From assembly GCF_025567315.1 (NCBI RefSeq), contig NZ_JAOQJE010000012.1, positions 1 through 64,000 on the forward strand: a stretch of DNA of 64,000 nucleotides. Reading direction: 5' to 3'. The position numbers were made by a program, and so were the translations under genes. The notes under the pieces are model-generated. The model did no database searches and was not told where the DNA came from. It saw only the letters and a list, made by a program, of their open reading frames with translations. This document shows positions 15,093 through 23,872 of the stretch, piece by piece (positions within the stretch are counted from its first letter, which is position 1; each line of letters begins with the position of its first letter). This DNA is from Agathobaculum ammoniilyticum. GTDB taxonomy: Bacteria; Bacillota; Clostridia; Oscillospirales; Butyricicoccaceae.

Positions 15093-16367
15093 TTACGCCT
15101 TTTTTTCAAACACACGCTTATCCAGCGCGCCGTCCTGGTGCGCGACGATCGTGGTGCAGACCGCGTCGCCCGTGATGTTGACCGCCGTGCGCGCCATATC
15201 CAGGATGCGGTCGATGCCCATAATCAGCCCAATGCCGGCAACCGGCAGGCCGACCGAGTCGAACACCATCGCCAGCGTCACCAAGCCGACAGAGGGGACG
15301 CCGGCCGTGCCGATCGAAGCGAGCGTGGCCGTGGCGATGACGGTCAGGTAATCCGCGGGCGTCAGCGCGATGCCGAACGCCTGCGCGACGAATACGACCG
15401 CCACACCCTGCATGATGGAGGTGCCGTCCATGTTGATCGTCGCGCCGAGCGGGACCGTGAACGACGAGATGCGCCGCGCCACTCCGACCTTTTCCTCCAG
15501 CGTTTCGATGGAGAGCGGGATGGTTGCGTTCGAGGTCGCGGTGGAGAACGCAAAGCCCATGACCGGCGCGAATTTCCGGATGAACCGGAACGGGTTGAGG
15601 CCGGTAAACAGCTTGAGCAGGATCTGATACACACCGAGGCACTGCACCAGCAGCGCCAGCAGGACGGCCGCCATATATTTGAACATGGGGACCATCGCGG
15701 AAAAGCCCAGTTCGGCGAAAGTTTTTGCGATTAGGCAGAACACGCCCGCCGGCGCGAGCCGCATGATCATCATGGTCATCTCCATCATGATGTCGTTGCC
15801 CTGCTGGAAAAAGTTTGTTACCAGCTGCACCTTATCCTGCAGTCTGGCAAGGATGATTCCGATGATCAGCGCAAATACGATGATCTGCAGCATGTTTCCG
15901 GCGGCCAGCGCTTCAATCGGGTTTTTGGGGATGATGTCCAGCAGCGTCTCGGCAAAGCCCGCGCTTTCCGTGACCGTGGTATCCACGGCCTGCACCTGGG
16001 ACATATCCAGCCCCAAGCCGGGATTGAGCAGCGAGGCAACGCCCAGCGAAACCGCGACCGCCAGCATGGTTGTGACCAGGTAAAAGCCGATCGCTTTGAC
16101 GCCGACCTTGCCAAGCGTCTTGGTGTCGCCGATCGCGGCGGCGCCGCAGATGAGCGAGCAGAACACGAGCGGCACGACCAGCATCTGCATCAGCCGGATG
16201 AAGCCCTGGCCGACAACATAAAATATGCCGCCGACTAGGACGTCCTGCACGAAAGCGGACCCGTCCGTAAAGCCGTGCAGCAGCGCGCCGGCCGCCGCGC
16301 CGAGCAGCAGAGCGATAAAGATTTTGGTGGTCAGGCTGTTTTTTCTCATTTTTCCGGTTTCGCTCAT
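15093..16367 (-). CDS. Sodium/proton:dicarboxylate symporter, DAACS family
   Basis: A 424-residue polytopic membrane protein of the GltP/DctA type. It shows the family signatures: the serine-rich SSxxT-like hairpin region (here AFSTATSNATIPLS), GATINMDGTSIMQG, and the C-terminal TALGTAG-type stretch (LASIGTAGVPSVG), with GIDRILDMARTAVNITGD. It imports glutamate, aspartate or C4-dicarboxylates with sodium or protons. The ATG overlaps the upstream gene stop by 4 bases, so it is cotranscribed with the RmlD-like gene. Substrate cannot be fixed from sequence. Confidence 0.92.
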   Translation of the reverse strand: MSETGKMRKNSLTTKIFIALLLGAAAGALLHGFTDGSAFVQDVLVGGIFYVVGQGFIRLMQMLVVPLVFCSLICGAAAIGDTKTLGKVGVKAIGFYLVTTMLAVAVSLGVASLLNPGLGLDMSQVQAVDTTVTESAGFAETLLDIIPKNPIEALAAGNMLQIIVFALIIGIILARLQDKVQLVTNFFQQGNDIMMEMTMMIMRLAPAGVFCLIAKTFAELGFSAMVPMFKYMAAVLLALLVQCLGVYQILLKLFTGLNPFRFIRKFAPVMGFAFSTATSNATIPLSIETLEEKVGVARRISSFTVPLGATINMDGTSIMQGVAVVFVAQAFGIALTPADYLTVIATATLASIGTAGVPSVGLVTLAMVFDSVGLPVAGIGLIMGIDRILDMARTAVNITGDAVCTTIVAHQDGALDKRVFEKKA

Positions 16368-17224
16368 GCCAGCCCTCCCGCGTTCCGCTCCGACAGATAC
16401 ATGCCAAGCGCCTCCCGCCAGTCCGGCATATGGTAGATGCCGGTAATGCGCATCATCATGTTGTCCAGCAGTGTAAAGCGCGGGCGCAGCGTTTCGTCTG
16501 CGGCCGCAGGCTCCACAACGGAATCCGCGAAGCCGCTCAGACGGAGGATCTCGCGCGCGAATTCCGCGCGCGAGCAGGCCCCTTCGCAGGAGGCGTGGTA
16601 CAGCCCGTATTCACGCGCCCCGACCAGGTATTCGATAAAGCCGGCGAGCGCGTCCGCCGAGGTCGGGGAGGAAATCTCGTCCTCGGGCAGGCGCACGGTT
16701 TCCCCGCGTGCCGCCGCCTGCAGCACCTGGTCGACGAAATCGTCCGCCCCGGCGCCGTACAGCCAAGAGGAACGCACAATCACGTGCTTATCCGTCAGCT
16801 CGCGCACCAGCTTTTCCCCAGCGTACTTGCTTTTGCCATACATGGTCGCCGGATGCGCGTCGTCGAACTCGCACAGCGCGGATGAGGCTGCGCCGTCGAA
16901 AACGTCGTCGGTCGACAGCTGGATCAGCTTGGCGTCGATGCGCCGCGCGGCGACCGCGAGATTGCGCGCGCCGATGGCATTGACCTTATACGCTTCCTCC
17001 GGCTGCCGCTCGCAGGCGCGCACGTCGGTCAGGCCGGCGCAGTTGATAATAACGTCGGGATGGTTGAGGTCGGCGAAGTGGCCGACCTGGAAGCTGTCCT
17101 CCACCCGAACGTCAAGGTCGCTTGCCAGCAGCCGGAAGCCTGTGTTGCGGTCGAACCGGCGGCACAGAGCGGAACCCAAACGGCCGCCTGCGCCTGCGAT
17201 CCAGACGCGTGTCGTGATACTCAT
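16364..17224 (-). CDS. dTDP-4-dehydrorhamnose reductase-like SDR protein
   Basis: A 286-residue extended short-chain dehydrogenase of the RmlD type. It has the GAGGRLGSAL nucleotide-binding loop at residues 9-18, NCAGLTDV, a STDDVFDG motif, and the catalytic pair in YGKSKYAGE. RmlD proteins reduce dTDP-4-dehydrorhamnose; related members serve other sugar nucleotides or methionine adenosyltransferase (MAT2B). The other rml genes are not adjacent, so the real substrate is open. The ATG at 17224 is chosen for its GAGAGGTG site; the longer frame from 17305 lacks one. Pairing with a dicarboxylate transporter is unusual. Confidence 0.8.
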   Translation of the reverse strand: MSITTRVWIAGAGGRLGSALCRRFDRNTGFRLLASDLDVRVEDSFQVGHFADLNHPDVIINCAGLTDVRACERQPEEAYKVNAIGARNLAVAARRIDAKLIQLSTDDVFDGAASSALCEFDDAHPATMYGKSKYAGEKLVRELTDKHVIVRSSWLYGAGADDFVDQVLQAAARGETVRLPEDEISSPTSADALAGFIEYLVGAREYGLYHASCEGACSRAEFAREILRLSGFADSVVEPAAADETLRPRFTLLDNMMMRITGIYHMPDWREALGMYLSERNAGGLA

Positions 17225-17348
17225 AAAACACCTCTCGATATAATCTTCGATCGAAACCGCAGTTCCATTCGGGCATGCGCCTGTATATTCAGATTTTGCG
17301 CGCATGGAGTATCAGTATACCATAAAAGTGTGCGCTGCGGAAGAAAAA

Positions 17349-18272
17349 TTATCGGATTTCCGTTGGGGCGGCGGTGCGGCGCAGCACCGCCTCGACCGCG
17401 GCGCGGTCAGGGAGCCAGCCGCAGAACGCGGCCGCGCTGCCCGCAGCGACCGCGAAGCGCAGCGCCTCGGGTGCGGAAAAGCCATGCAGGCGCGCGTACA
17501 GCCAGCCGGCGGCCATGGAGTCGCCGGAGCCGACGGTTTGGACCACCTGGCCGGCGGGGGCGTCCAGATGGAGCGCTGCGCCGGTAGCGGGAACGAGTAC
17601 GGCTCCGTCCGGCCCGCAGGAAACAAGGATGTCCTTCGCGCCCGCGGCCTGCAGCTCGCGCGCGCAGGCGGCGATGCCAGCAGGGCTGCGCGGCGCGCCG
17701 CCGACCAGCGCGTCCAGCTCCTCCAGGTTAGGCTTGATCAGGTCGGGTGCGCATGGCAGGGCGTTTTTGAGCGCGTCGTCCGAGGCATCGACGAGCGTAT
17801 GTACGCCGTTTGCCCGCACGCGGTCGAGCAGGCGGGCGTAAATATCCGTCGGCACGCCGGACGGGACCGAACCGGACAGAACGAGCCAGTCCCCGCCGCC
17901 GAGCGTGTCCAGCGACGCGGCCAGCTTTTCGAGCGCGTCCGCGGGGATATCAGGCCCCGCGCCGTTAAGCTCGGTCTGCTCGCGCGCGCAAACCTTGACG
18001 TTGATGCGCGTCATGCCCCGCCCCAAACGGCAGAAATCGTATTCCACGCCGGTTTCGGCCAGCAGGGAGGCGAACAGCGCACCCGTGCCGCCCGCGATAA
18101 AGCCGAGCGCGCGCGTGGACAGGCCGAGCGCCGCGCAGACAAGCGAAACATTGACGCCTTTCCCGCCGGGGCGCAGGGTTTCGCCGTGCATGCGGCACAG
18201 CCTGCCCGGGCGGAGGCGGTCGGTCTGGACAAGATAATCCAGCGAGGGATTGAGTGTAACGGTATAGATCAT
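17349..18272 (-). CDS. PfkB-family kinase, 1-phosphofructokinase-like
   Basis: A 307-residue ribokinase-fold sugar kinase. It begins IYTVTLNPSLDYLV as in FruK/LacC and has GGKGVNVS near residue 37 and the catalytic GSGDSMAAG motif (Asp base) near 250. FruK phosphorylates fructose 1-phosphate and LacC tagatose 6-phosphate; without fru or lac neighbours the substrate is undecided. ATG at 18272 with AGGAGG upstream; the longer frame to 18344 has none. It diverges from the MerR gene at 18406, leaving about 130 bases for both promoters. Confidence 0.85.
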   Translation of the reverse strand: MIYTVTLNPSLDYLVQTDRLRPGRLCRMHGETLRPGGKGVNVSLVCAALGLSTRALGFIAGGTGALFASLLAETGVEYDFCRLGRGMTRINVKVCAREQTELNGAGPDIPADALEKLAASLDTLGGGDWLVLSGSVPSGVPTDIYARLLDRVRANGVHTLVDASDDALKNALPCAPDLIKPNLEELDALVGGAPRSPAGIAACARELQAAGAKDILVSCGPDGAVLVPATGAALHLDAPAGQVVQTVGSGDSMAAGWLYARLHGFSAPEALRFAVAAGSAAAFCGWLPDRAAVEAVLRRTAAPTEIR

Positions 18273-18352
18273 GGAGGCTGCCTCCTCTTCCTTATTATAA
18301 TAGTATGATACCGCAGTTCCGCGCAGGAAGCAAAATATTTTCACAAACAGGG

Positions 18353-18383
18353 TTGACTTTGACGCAGCGTAAACCGCTATACT
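18353..18383 (+). promoter_or_regulatory. MerR-type promoter with 19-base spacer and dyad operator
   Basis: TTGACT (18353-18358), spacer of exactly 19 bases, TATACT (18378-18383). The spacer holds TTGACGC-A-GCGTAAA, a dyad with one mismatch. The over-long spacer with a central dyad is the hallmark of promoters activated by MerR proteins, here upstream of a MerR gene itself. Confidence 0.8.
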
Positions 18384-18405
18384 AAGGGCAGGGAGGTGAA
18401 AAACG

Positions 18406-19164
18406 ATGGAATACGGGATTCACGCGCTGGCGGGGCTGGCGGGGGTGAGCGCGCGCACCCTGCGGTACTATGACCAGATCGGGCTGCTGCGGCCGAGCGG
18501 CACGACCGAAGCCGGCTACCGCCTGTACGGGGAGCGGGAGGTCGACCTGTTGCAACAGATCCTGTTTTATCGGGCGTTGGGCGTGCCGCTGAAAGAGATC
18601 GCCCGCATCGTGCAGGCGGACGGTTTCGACCGGCTGCGCGCACTGGAAAGCCATTTGTCGGCCCTGTATGCACGGCAGGCGCAGACCACCGCCCTGATTG
18701 AGACGGTGCAAAAAACCATCCGTTCCCTGAAAGGAGAGACAGAGATGAGCGATACGGAAAAATTTGAGGCGTTCAAACACAAAATCGTATGGGAGAACGA
18801 GGCACGGTACGGCGCCGAAGTGCGCGCCAAATACGGAGACGGGCAGGCCGACGCGGCGAACGCCGCGGTGCTGGCCATGACCGAGGCGGATTATGAGCGT
18901 TTCGAAGCGCTGAAGGACGAGGTGCAGCGAGCGCTGGAAGACGCGGTCCGCGCGGGGGACGATCCCAAGGGGCCGTCCGGAGAGCGCATTGTCCGGCTGC
19001 ATAAAACCTGGCTGGGCATGACGTGGAGGGACTATACCGCGCAGGCGCACCGCGCGCTGGCCGCGGGTTACACGGCGGACGAACGGTTCACCGCCTATTA
19101 CGACCGCAAGCTGGCCGGTTGCGCACAGTTCCTGTGCGACGCGGTACAGTATTGGGCGCGGTGA
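18406..19164 (+). CDS. MerR-family regulator with TipAS-type ligand domain
   Basis: A 252-residue protein. An N-terminal MerR winged helix (GVSARTLRYYDQIGLLRP, YRLYGEREVDLLQQI) and coiled-coil dimer helix (to about 110) are followed by a helical TipAS-like domain (about 120-252) with the typical KLWLGMTW-like LHKTWLGMTWRDYTAQ and a C-terminal AGCAQFLCDAVQYW. TipA proteins bind hydrophobic or peptide antibiotics and activate their own and neighbouring promoters. The 19-base-spacer promoter immediately upstream supports autoactivation. AGGGAGG precedes the ATG. Confidence 0.9.
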   Translation: MEYGIHALAGLAGVSARTLRYYDQIGLLRPSGTTEAGYRLYGEREVDLLQQILFYRALGVPLKEIARIVQADGFDRLRALESHLSALYARQAQTTALIETVQKTIRSLKGETEMSDTEKFEAFKHKIVWENEARYGAEVRAKYGDGQADAANAAVLAMTEADYERFEALKDEVQRALEDAVRAGDDPKGPSGERIVRLHKTWLGMTWRDYTAQAHRALAAGYTADERFTAYYDRKLAGCAQFLCDAVQYWAR

Positions 19165-19171
19165 GGATAAG

Positions 19172-19208
19172 AAAAGGCGTAGGGCGGCATTGCCGCCCTA
19201 CGCCTTTT
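19172..19208. terminator. Bidirectional terminator between the MerR and recQ genes
   Basis: An AAAAGGCGTAGGGCGGC arm is mirrored after a 3-base loop, giving A-runs and T-runs on both sides. It serves the convergent genes; the last codons of recQ lie inside it. Confidence 0.85.
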
Positions 19209-21033
19209 CCTGCAGGTAACGCTTGATCTCCTCCAGAAAGGCCCCGCCGTAGCGTCTGGCCTTGGCCTCGCCCACGCCGCGCACGGCGAGCAGCTCAAAT
19301 TCCGTGATGGGCTGGCGCGCCGCCATGTCACTCAGTGTGGCGTTGGAGAAAATGACGTAGGGCGGCACATGCGCCTTTTGCGCCAGCGCCGTGCGCAGGG
19401 CGCGCAGGCGGCCGAACAGGTCCTGGTCCATGGCCGCGCTGGACTCCGCGGCGCGGGCTGCGGGCGCCTTTTCGCGCGGCAGACGGAGGACGAAGGTATC
19501 CCGCCCGCGCATGAGCGCGTTACCGGACGGGGTGAGGAACAGCGCGTTGTACCGCGCCGGATCGGTCCGCAGATGTCCGCGCTCGATCAGCGCGTCGGTC
19601 AACTGGCGCACGCGCGCGGCGGTCGCGTCCGCCATGATGCCGTAGGTGGAGAGCGTGTCCAGCCGGAATTGATCGATCTTTTCGCTTTTGCTGCCGGTCA
19701 GTACGGCGGCGATGATCACCCGCCCGAAATGCAGGCCGCGCTCGCTCAGACGGTATACGCAGGACAGGATCTTTTGTGCCTCGACCGTCGCGTCCACCTG
19801 CTCGAAGGTGGTGTCGCAGTTGCCGCAGTGTCCGCAGGACAGAGGCGCCTCTTCCCCGAAATACCGCAGGATGGTCCGGCGCAGGCATTCGGTGGTTGTG
19901 GCGTAAAAGGTCATCCGGCGCAGCCGCTCCCGATCGCGTTCGAGCAGATGCTGGCGCACGGCTGGGGCGAGCGCATCGTCCTCGGCCTCGCGGCTGCGCT
20001 CAATCAGGAATTCCGCCGTATGCACATCCTGCCCGCTGTACAGCAGGATGCAGTCGGCCGGCTCTCCGTCGCGTCCGGCGCGGCCCGCCTCCTGATAATA
20101 ACTCTCCATGTTTTTCGGCATGTTGTAGTGGATGACGAAGGACACGTTGGATTTGTCGATGCCCATGCCGAACGCATTGGTCGCCACCATGATGGGCCTG
20201 CGGTCGTAGAGGAAATCATCCTGGTTTAGCTGCCGCTCCTCCGCGGACAGTCCGGCGTGGTACCGCGTAGCGGGCAGGCGCTTGGACACCAGCATATCGC
20301 ACACATCCTCCACGGCTTTGCGTGTGGCGCAGTACACGATGCCGCTTTTCCCCGCCCGTTCGGCCAGCAGCCGTAGCAGGGCGTTCGGCTTGGAGGAGGG
20401 GCGCTCGACCGAGAAGTACAGGTTGGGCCGGTCGAAGCCTGTGGTTTTGATGTAAGGCTCGCGCATGCCGAGCGCGCGTACGATATCGTCCCGCACCTGG
20501 GCGGTCGCCGTTGCGGTGAATGCGGAAACCAGGGGACGCGCGGGCAGGGCGGCGAGAAATTCCTCAATCTTGAGGTAGCTGGGGCGGAAGTCCTGTCCCC
20601 ACTGGGAGATGCAGTGTGCCTCGTCCACCGTGAGCATGGCGATCGGCGTCCGGCGCGCAAAATCCAGAAATGCGGGGGCGGTCAGCCGTTCGGGCGCGAT
20701 ATACAGCAGGCGGCACGCACCGGCCTCGGCGGCATACAGGGCGTCGGCCATTTCCGCGGGCGGCATGGAGGAATTGACGCAGGCCGCGGGTACGCCCGCC
20801 TCGGCCAGCGCGCCGACCTGGTCCTTCATCAGGGAGATCAGCGGGGAAATGACCAGCGTCAGGCCGTCCAGCAGCAGGGCGGGTACCTGATAGCAGATCG
20901 ATTTGCCGGCGCCGGTCGGCATGATGCCCAGCGTGTCGCGGCCGGAGAGGATGGACTGCACCAGCTCGCCCTGCCCAGGCCGGAACGAATCATAGCCGAA
21001 ATATTGCTTTAAGATGCTTTGTGGGGTCTCCAT
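19198..21033 (-). CDS. recQ: ATP-dependent DNA helicase RecQ
   Basis: A 611-residue RecQ helicase with full layout: Walker A TGAGKS at 40-45, DEAH at 137-140 followed by CISQWGQDFRP, the helicase C domain with YQEAGRAGRDG, a zinc-binding Cys set (SCGHCGNC near 395), the RQC winged helix, and a C-terminal HRDC domain (about 530-605). It unwinds DNA with 3'-5' polarity in recombination repair and fork processing. ATG at 21033 with AAAGGAG; the extension to 21069 is not needed. Length is normal for the family. Confidence 0.95.
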   Translation of the reverse strand: METPQSILKQYFGYDSFRPGQGELVQSILSGRDTLGIMPTGAGKSICYQVPALLLDGLTLVISPLISLMKDQVGALAEAGVPAACVNSSMPPAEMADALYAAEAGACRLLYIAPERLTAPAFLDFARRTPIAMLTVDEAHCISQWGQDFRPSYLKIEEFLAALPARPLVSAFTATATAQVRDDIVRALGMREPYIKTTGFDRPNLYFSVERPSSKPNALLRLLAERAGKSGIVYCATRKAVEDVCDMLVSKRLPATRYHAGLSAEERQLNQDDFLYDRRPIMVATNAFGMGIDKSNVSFVIHYNMPKNMESYYQEAGRAGRDGEPADCILLYSGQDVHTAEFLIERSREAEDDALAPAVRQHLLERDRERLRRMTFYATTTECLRRTILRYFGEEAPLSCGHCGNCDTTFEQVDATVEAQKILSCVYRLSERGLHFGRVIIAAVLTGSKSEKIDQFRLDTLSTYGIMADATAARVRQLTDALIERGHLRTDPARYNALFLTPSGNALMRGRDTFVLRLPREKAPAARAAESSAAMDQDLFGRLRALRTALAQKAHVPPYVIFSNATLSDMAARQPITEFELLAVRGVGEAKARRYGGAFLEEIKRYLQEKA

Positions 21034-21125
21034 GCGCGTAAGCTCCTTTGGTGGAATCACTTCTATCATACCACGCTGGACCGCGGAATGTAAAACAAAG
21101 AATCTGCCAGCCCCACCGGAAAGGC

Positions 21126-21169
21126 AAAAGCAGGGGGCGCTGAAAATCAGGATTTTCAGCGCCCCCTGC
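21126..21169 (-). terminator. Terminator with 19-bp stem
   Basis: A perfect 19-bp inverted repeat (arms 21130-21148 and 21151-21169, 2-base loop). On the minus strand it is followed by TTTTGCC, so it ends the transcript of the small gene at 21243-21356. Confidence 0.7.
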
Positions 21170-21242
21170 CGTGACAGGCATGTCCGGCCGTGAGCCGGCG
21201 ATGCCCCGCCCGCCTGGAAGCGGCATGCCCCAGGCGAAAGAC

Positions 21243-21356
21243 TTAGTACTGCTGGTCGTTTTTCTTATTCTGGGTATTCTGCTGGTTCTTGTTCTGCTCG
21301 TTGTTCTGCTGCTGGTTCGAGGTAGACGGGTTCTGGTTGCGGTTCTGCTTGCTCAT
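21243..21356 (-). CDS. Tiny Asn/Gln-rich protein, possibly a small spore protein
   Basis: 37 residues, about 60 percent Asn plus Gln, with Lys and no Cys or aromatic residues apart from a final Tyr. A good ribosome binding site (AAGAGGTGATTCCGTT before the ATG), its own terminator, and a sigma-G-like promoter (GTATA, 18 bases, CAGACTA; 21421-21392) support a real gene. The composition recalls minor small acid-soluble spore proteins, but there is no clear homology; a spore role is an inference. Confidence 0.6.
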   Translation of the reverse strand: MSKQNRNQNPSTSNQQQNNEQNKNQQNTQNKKNDQQY

Positions 21357-21529
21357 AACGGAATCACCTCTTTTTTTGGATTTTTCGATGATAGTCTGCA
21401 CCCGTTGTGCGGAAAATATACGCGTGGGTCTTGCGAAAAGCTGCAAAACCTGATAGAATCTATCTGCGCCGCACGGCGTTTTTCAGGTTTGTTTTAATTA
21501 TTATAATGATAGAAAGAGGGACATCCATC

Positions 21530-22273
21530 ATGTCGGGACATTCCAAGTGGCATAATATTGCCAAGCGCAAGGGCGCGAATGACGCGAAAAAGGCAAAGAT
21601 ATTCACCAAAATCGGCCGTGAGATGGCGATCGCCATCAAAGAGGGAGGCTCGGCGAATCCGGACTTCAACGCCCGCCTGCGCGACTGCATCGCCAAGGCC
21701 AAGGCCAACAATATGCCCAACGACAACATCAAGCGCACGCTGGACAAATACTCGGGTGCGAACGGCCAGGTCAACTACGAGGCCAACAACTATGAGGGCT
21801 ACGGCGTGGGCGGCGTCGCCGTTGTTGTGGAAACGCTGACGGACAACAAAAACCGCACGGTCGCGGATGTGCGCCACCTGTTCGATAAGTATGGCGCGGG
21901 CTTGGGCGCCACCAACTGCGTATCCTGGCAGTTCGATAAAAAGGGCGTGATCATTATGGAGCGCGGCGAGCTGGACGAGGATACTGTGATGATGCAGGCG
22001 CTCGAGGCGGGCGCGGAGGATTTCCAGGCGGATGAGGAAACCTTTGAAATCTATACCACGCCGGACGATTTTTCCGCCGTGCGCGAGGCGCTCGAAACGC
22101 TGGGGTACTCCTTTGTCGAGGCCGAAGTGGAAATGGTGCCGCAGAACTATATCACCCTCGAAAAAGAGGAGGACATGGCCCAGATGCGCAAGCTGCTCGA
22201 CAACTTGGAGGACAACGACGACGTGCAGGCGGTCTGGCACAACTGGGAGAACGAGGACGACTACGAGGGATAA
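21530..22273 (+). CDS. yebC: YebC/PmpR-family protein (transcriptional or translational regulator)
   Basis: A 247-residue protein matching the YebC family end to end: SGHSKWHNIAKRKGANDAKKAKIFTK at the start (shown in pieces: SGHSKWHNI, KRKGANDAKKAK), GREMAIAIKEGG, MPNDNIKRTLDK and GYGVGGVAVVVETLTDN. Members were described as DNA-binding regulators, and more recently as ribosome-associated factors easing stalls at proline-rich motifs. ATG at 21530 behind AGAAAGAGGG; upstream codons are non-coding. It stands alone with its own terminator. Confidence 0.95.
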   Translation: MSGHSKWHNIAKRKGANDAKKAKIFTKIGREMAIAIKEGGSANPDFNARLRDCIAKAKANNMPNDNIKRTLDKYSGANGQVNYEANNYEGYGVGGVAVVVETLTDNKNRTVADVRHLFDKYGAGLGATNCVSWQFDKKGVIIMERGELDEDTVMMQALEAGAEDFQADEETFEIYTTPDDFSAVREALETLGYSFVEAEVEMVPQNYITLEKEEDMAQMRKLLDNLEDNDDVQAVWHNWENEDDYEG

Positions 22274-22306
22274 CGCAAGGCGGCTCTCCGCTTTGGAAAG
22301 GGATTT

Positions 22307-22340
22307 GCACCGGCGCAGCTTGGCTGTGCCGGTGCTTTTT
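22307..22340 (+). terminator. Terminator after yebC
   Basis: Hairpin GCACCGGCGCAG / CTGTGCCGGTGC with a 5-base loop and TTTTT tail, 33 bases after the yebC stop. Confidence 0.85.
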
Positions 22341-22504
22341 GCAGAAAAATGATTATGCAGTTGGAAGAGGCGCGGGAATAGCTGTTCAAAATAAATGAAG
22401 AATTCTTGTTGATTTTCCCAATGGAAATTGTGAATATTGTAAATATTGCCCAAAAATAGGGGGGGGGGTAGTCGTATATATCAATTGAATTTGCCAAATA
22501 AATA

Positions 22505-22545
22505 TTGTACTATGTATACATAATACAACATACAAATTATTGTAT
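22505..22545. promoter_or_regulatory. Candidate GntR-family operator in front of the LarA-like gene
   Basis: A 24-base near-perfect palindrome (TTGTACTATGTA / TACATAATACAA, 11 of 12 pairs, 22505-22528) centred on ATGTATACAT. A second dyad ATACAA-ATTA-TTGTAT follows at 22530-22545. TGTATACA is the known core of FCD-type GntR operators. The surrounding 22341-22582 region is AT-rich non-coding sequence with a G-run at 22460-22468. Confidence 0.6.
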
Positions 22546-22582
22546 TGGATGCCGGGGAAATGAAAGAATAGGGTGATTGTAT

Positions 22583-23860
22583 ATGAAAACATTTTCTATC
22601 CCGTACTATACCTCTGCCTTGGAACTGCATGTGGACGAGAAAAACCTCAAAGCGGAGCTGAATTCGCGGACGGACAGCTATGATGCCGGCAAAGGGGAAG
22701 CCGAGCTGGTTCGGGAGGCGCTCGCCAACCCGATCGGCACACCGCGGCTGTGCGAGTTGGCAAAGGGCAAGAACCGGATCGTACTGGTTACGAGCGACCA
22801 TACCCGCGCTGTACCCAGCAAGCTGACGCTGCCGCTGCTGCTGGAGGAGATCCGCCGCGGCAATCCGGAGGCGGATATCACCATCCTGATCGCCACCGGC
22901 CTGCACCGTGCGACCACGGAGGAGGAGCAGCGCCGCATGTTCGGCGATGCCATCGTGGACAACGAAAAGATCGTGGTCAATCAGGCGTTCGTGGACGAGG
23001 ATTTCGAAAAGGTGTGCGACCTGCCTTCGGGCGCGGAGCTGTGGGTGAACAAGGTCGCGCTGCACTGCGACCTGCTGGTGACCGAGGGATTTATCGAGCC
23101 GCATTTCTTCGCCGGATTCTCGGGCGGGCGCAAAAGCATCCTGCCCGGCATCTGCAACGCGGCGACCGTGAACGAAAACCACTCGTACAAGGCGATTTCC
23201 AGCCCGTATTCCACAACAGGCGTGCTGGAGCATAACCCCATCCATGAGGATATGGTATGCGCGGCGCGCGCGGTCAATGTGCAGTTTATCATGAACGTTG
23301 CGCTCAACGCGGAAAAGAAAGTGATCGCGGCCTTTGCGGGCGACCTGGAGCAGGCGCACGAAAAGGGCGTGACGTTCGTGCGCAGCCTGGCGCAGTGCCC
23401 GAGTGTGGAGGGGGATATCGTCATCACCTCGAACGGCGGCTACCCGTTGGACCAGAACCTCTATCAAAGCCCCAAGGCGGTCGCGACCGCGGAGGCCTGC
23501 TGTCGGGAGGGCGGCGTCATTATCATGTGCGCCTCCTGCTGCGACGGGATGGGAGGCACGCATTTTGAAAAGCTGATCGTGAAGGGGACGGTGGACGAGA
23601 TCGACGCGTACCTTTCCAAAATCCCGCCTAAGGAAACCATCCCCGAACAGTGGTGCGCGCAGATTTTCGCGCGCATCCTGAAAAAACACAAAGTCATTCT
23701 GGTCACCACCTATCTGGATCATGAGCTGGTCCGCAAGGCGAACATGATACCGGCTTCCACGCCGGATGAGGCGCTGGAAATGGCGTATGAGATCATGGGC
23801 CGTGACGCGGAGGTCGTCGTCATTCCGGACGGCGTGGCGGTCCTCGCGGTAAAGGAGTAA
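22583..23860 (+). CDS. LarA-family nickel-dependent racemase/epimerase of a hydroxy acid
   Basis: A 425-residue LarA-superfamily protein. Residues known to be essential in lactate racemase are present in context: SDHTR near 67-71, the His in ATGLHRAT near 103, the His and Lys in EPHFFAGFSGGRKS (Lys tethers the nickel-pincer cofactor) and the His of NENHSY. Family members racemise or epimerise various 2-hydroxy acids, including lactate, malate and gluconate. Here it heads an operon with a UxaA/SuyAB-type dehydratase and a GntP permease, so a sugar acid or sulfolactate-like substrate is likelier than lactate. Cofactor genes larB, larC and larE are not in the window. ATG at 22583 with AGGGTG upstream. 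Confidence 0.85.
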   Translation: MKTFSIPYYTSALELHVDEKNLKAELNSRTDSYDAGKGEAELVREALANPIGTPRLCELAKGKNRIVLVTSDHTRAVPSKLTLPLLLEEIRRGNPEADITILIATGLHRATTEEEQRRMFGDAIVDNEKIVVNQAFVDEDFEKVCDLPSGAELWVNKVALHCDLLVTEGFIEPHFFAGFSGGRKSILPGICNAATVNENHSYKAISSPYSTTGVLEHNPIHEDMVCAARAVNVQFIMNVALNAEKKVIAAFAGDLEQAHEKGVTFVRSLAQCPSVEGDIVITSNGGYPLDQNLYQSPKAVATAEACCREGGVIIMCASCCDGMGGTHFEKLIVKGTVDEIDAYLSKIPPKETIPEQWCAQIFARILKKHKVILVTTYLDHELVRKANMIPASTPDEALEMAYEIMGRDAEVVVIPDGVAVLAVKE

Positions 23861-23872
23861 GGAGGAACGGTT

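Noticed and set aside
14955..15734. 259-codon plus-strand frame starting in the broken tRNA
   Set aside because: It reads through tRNA sequence and antisense to the dicarboxylate symporter; highly charged low-complexity product.
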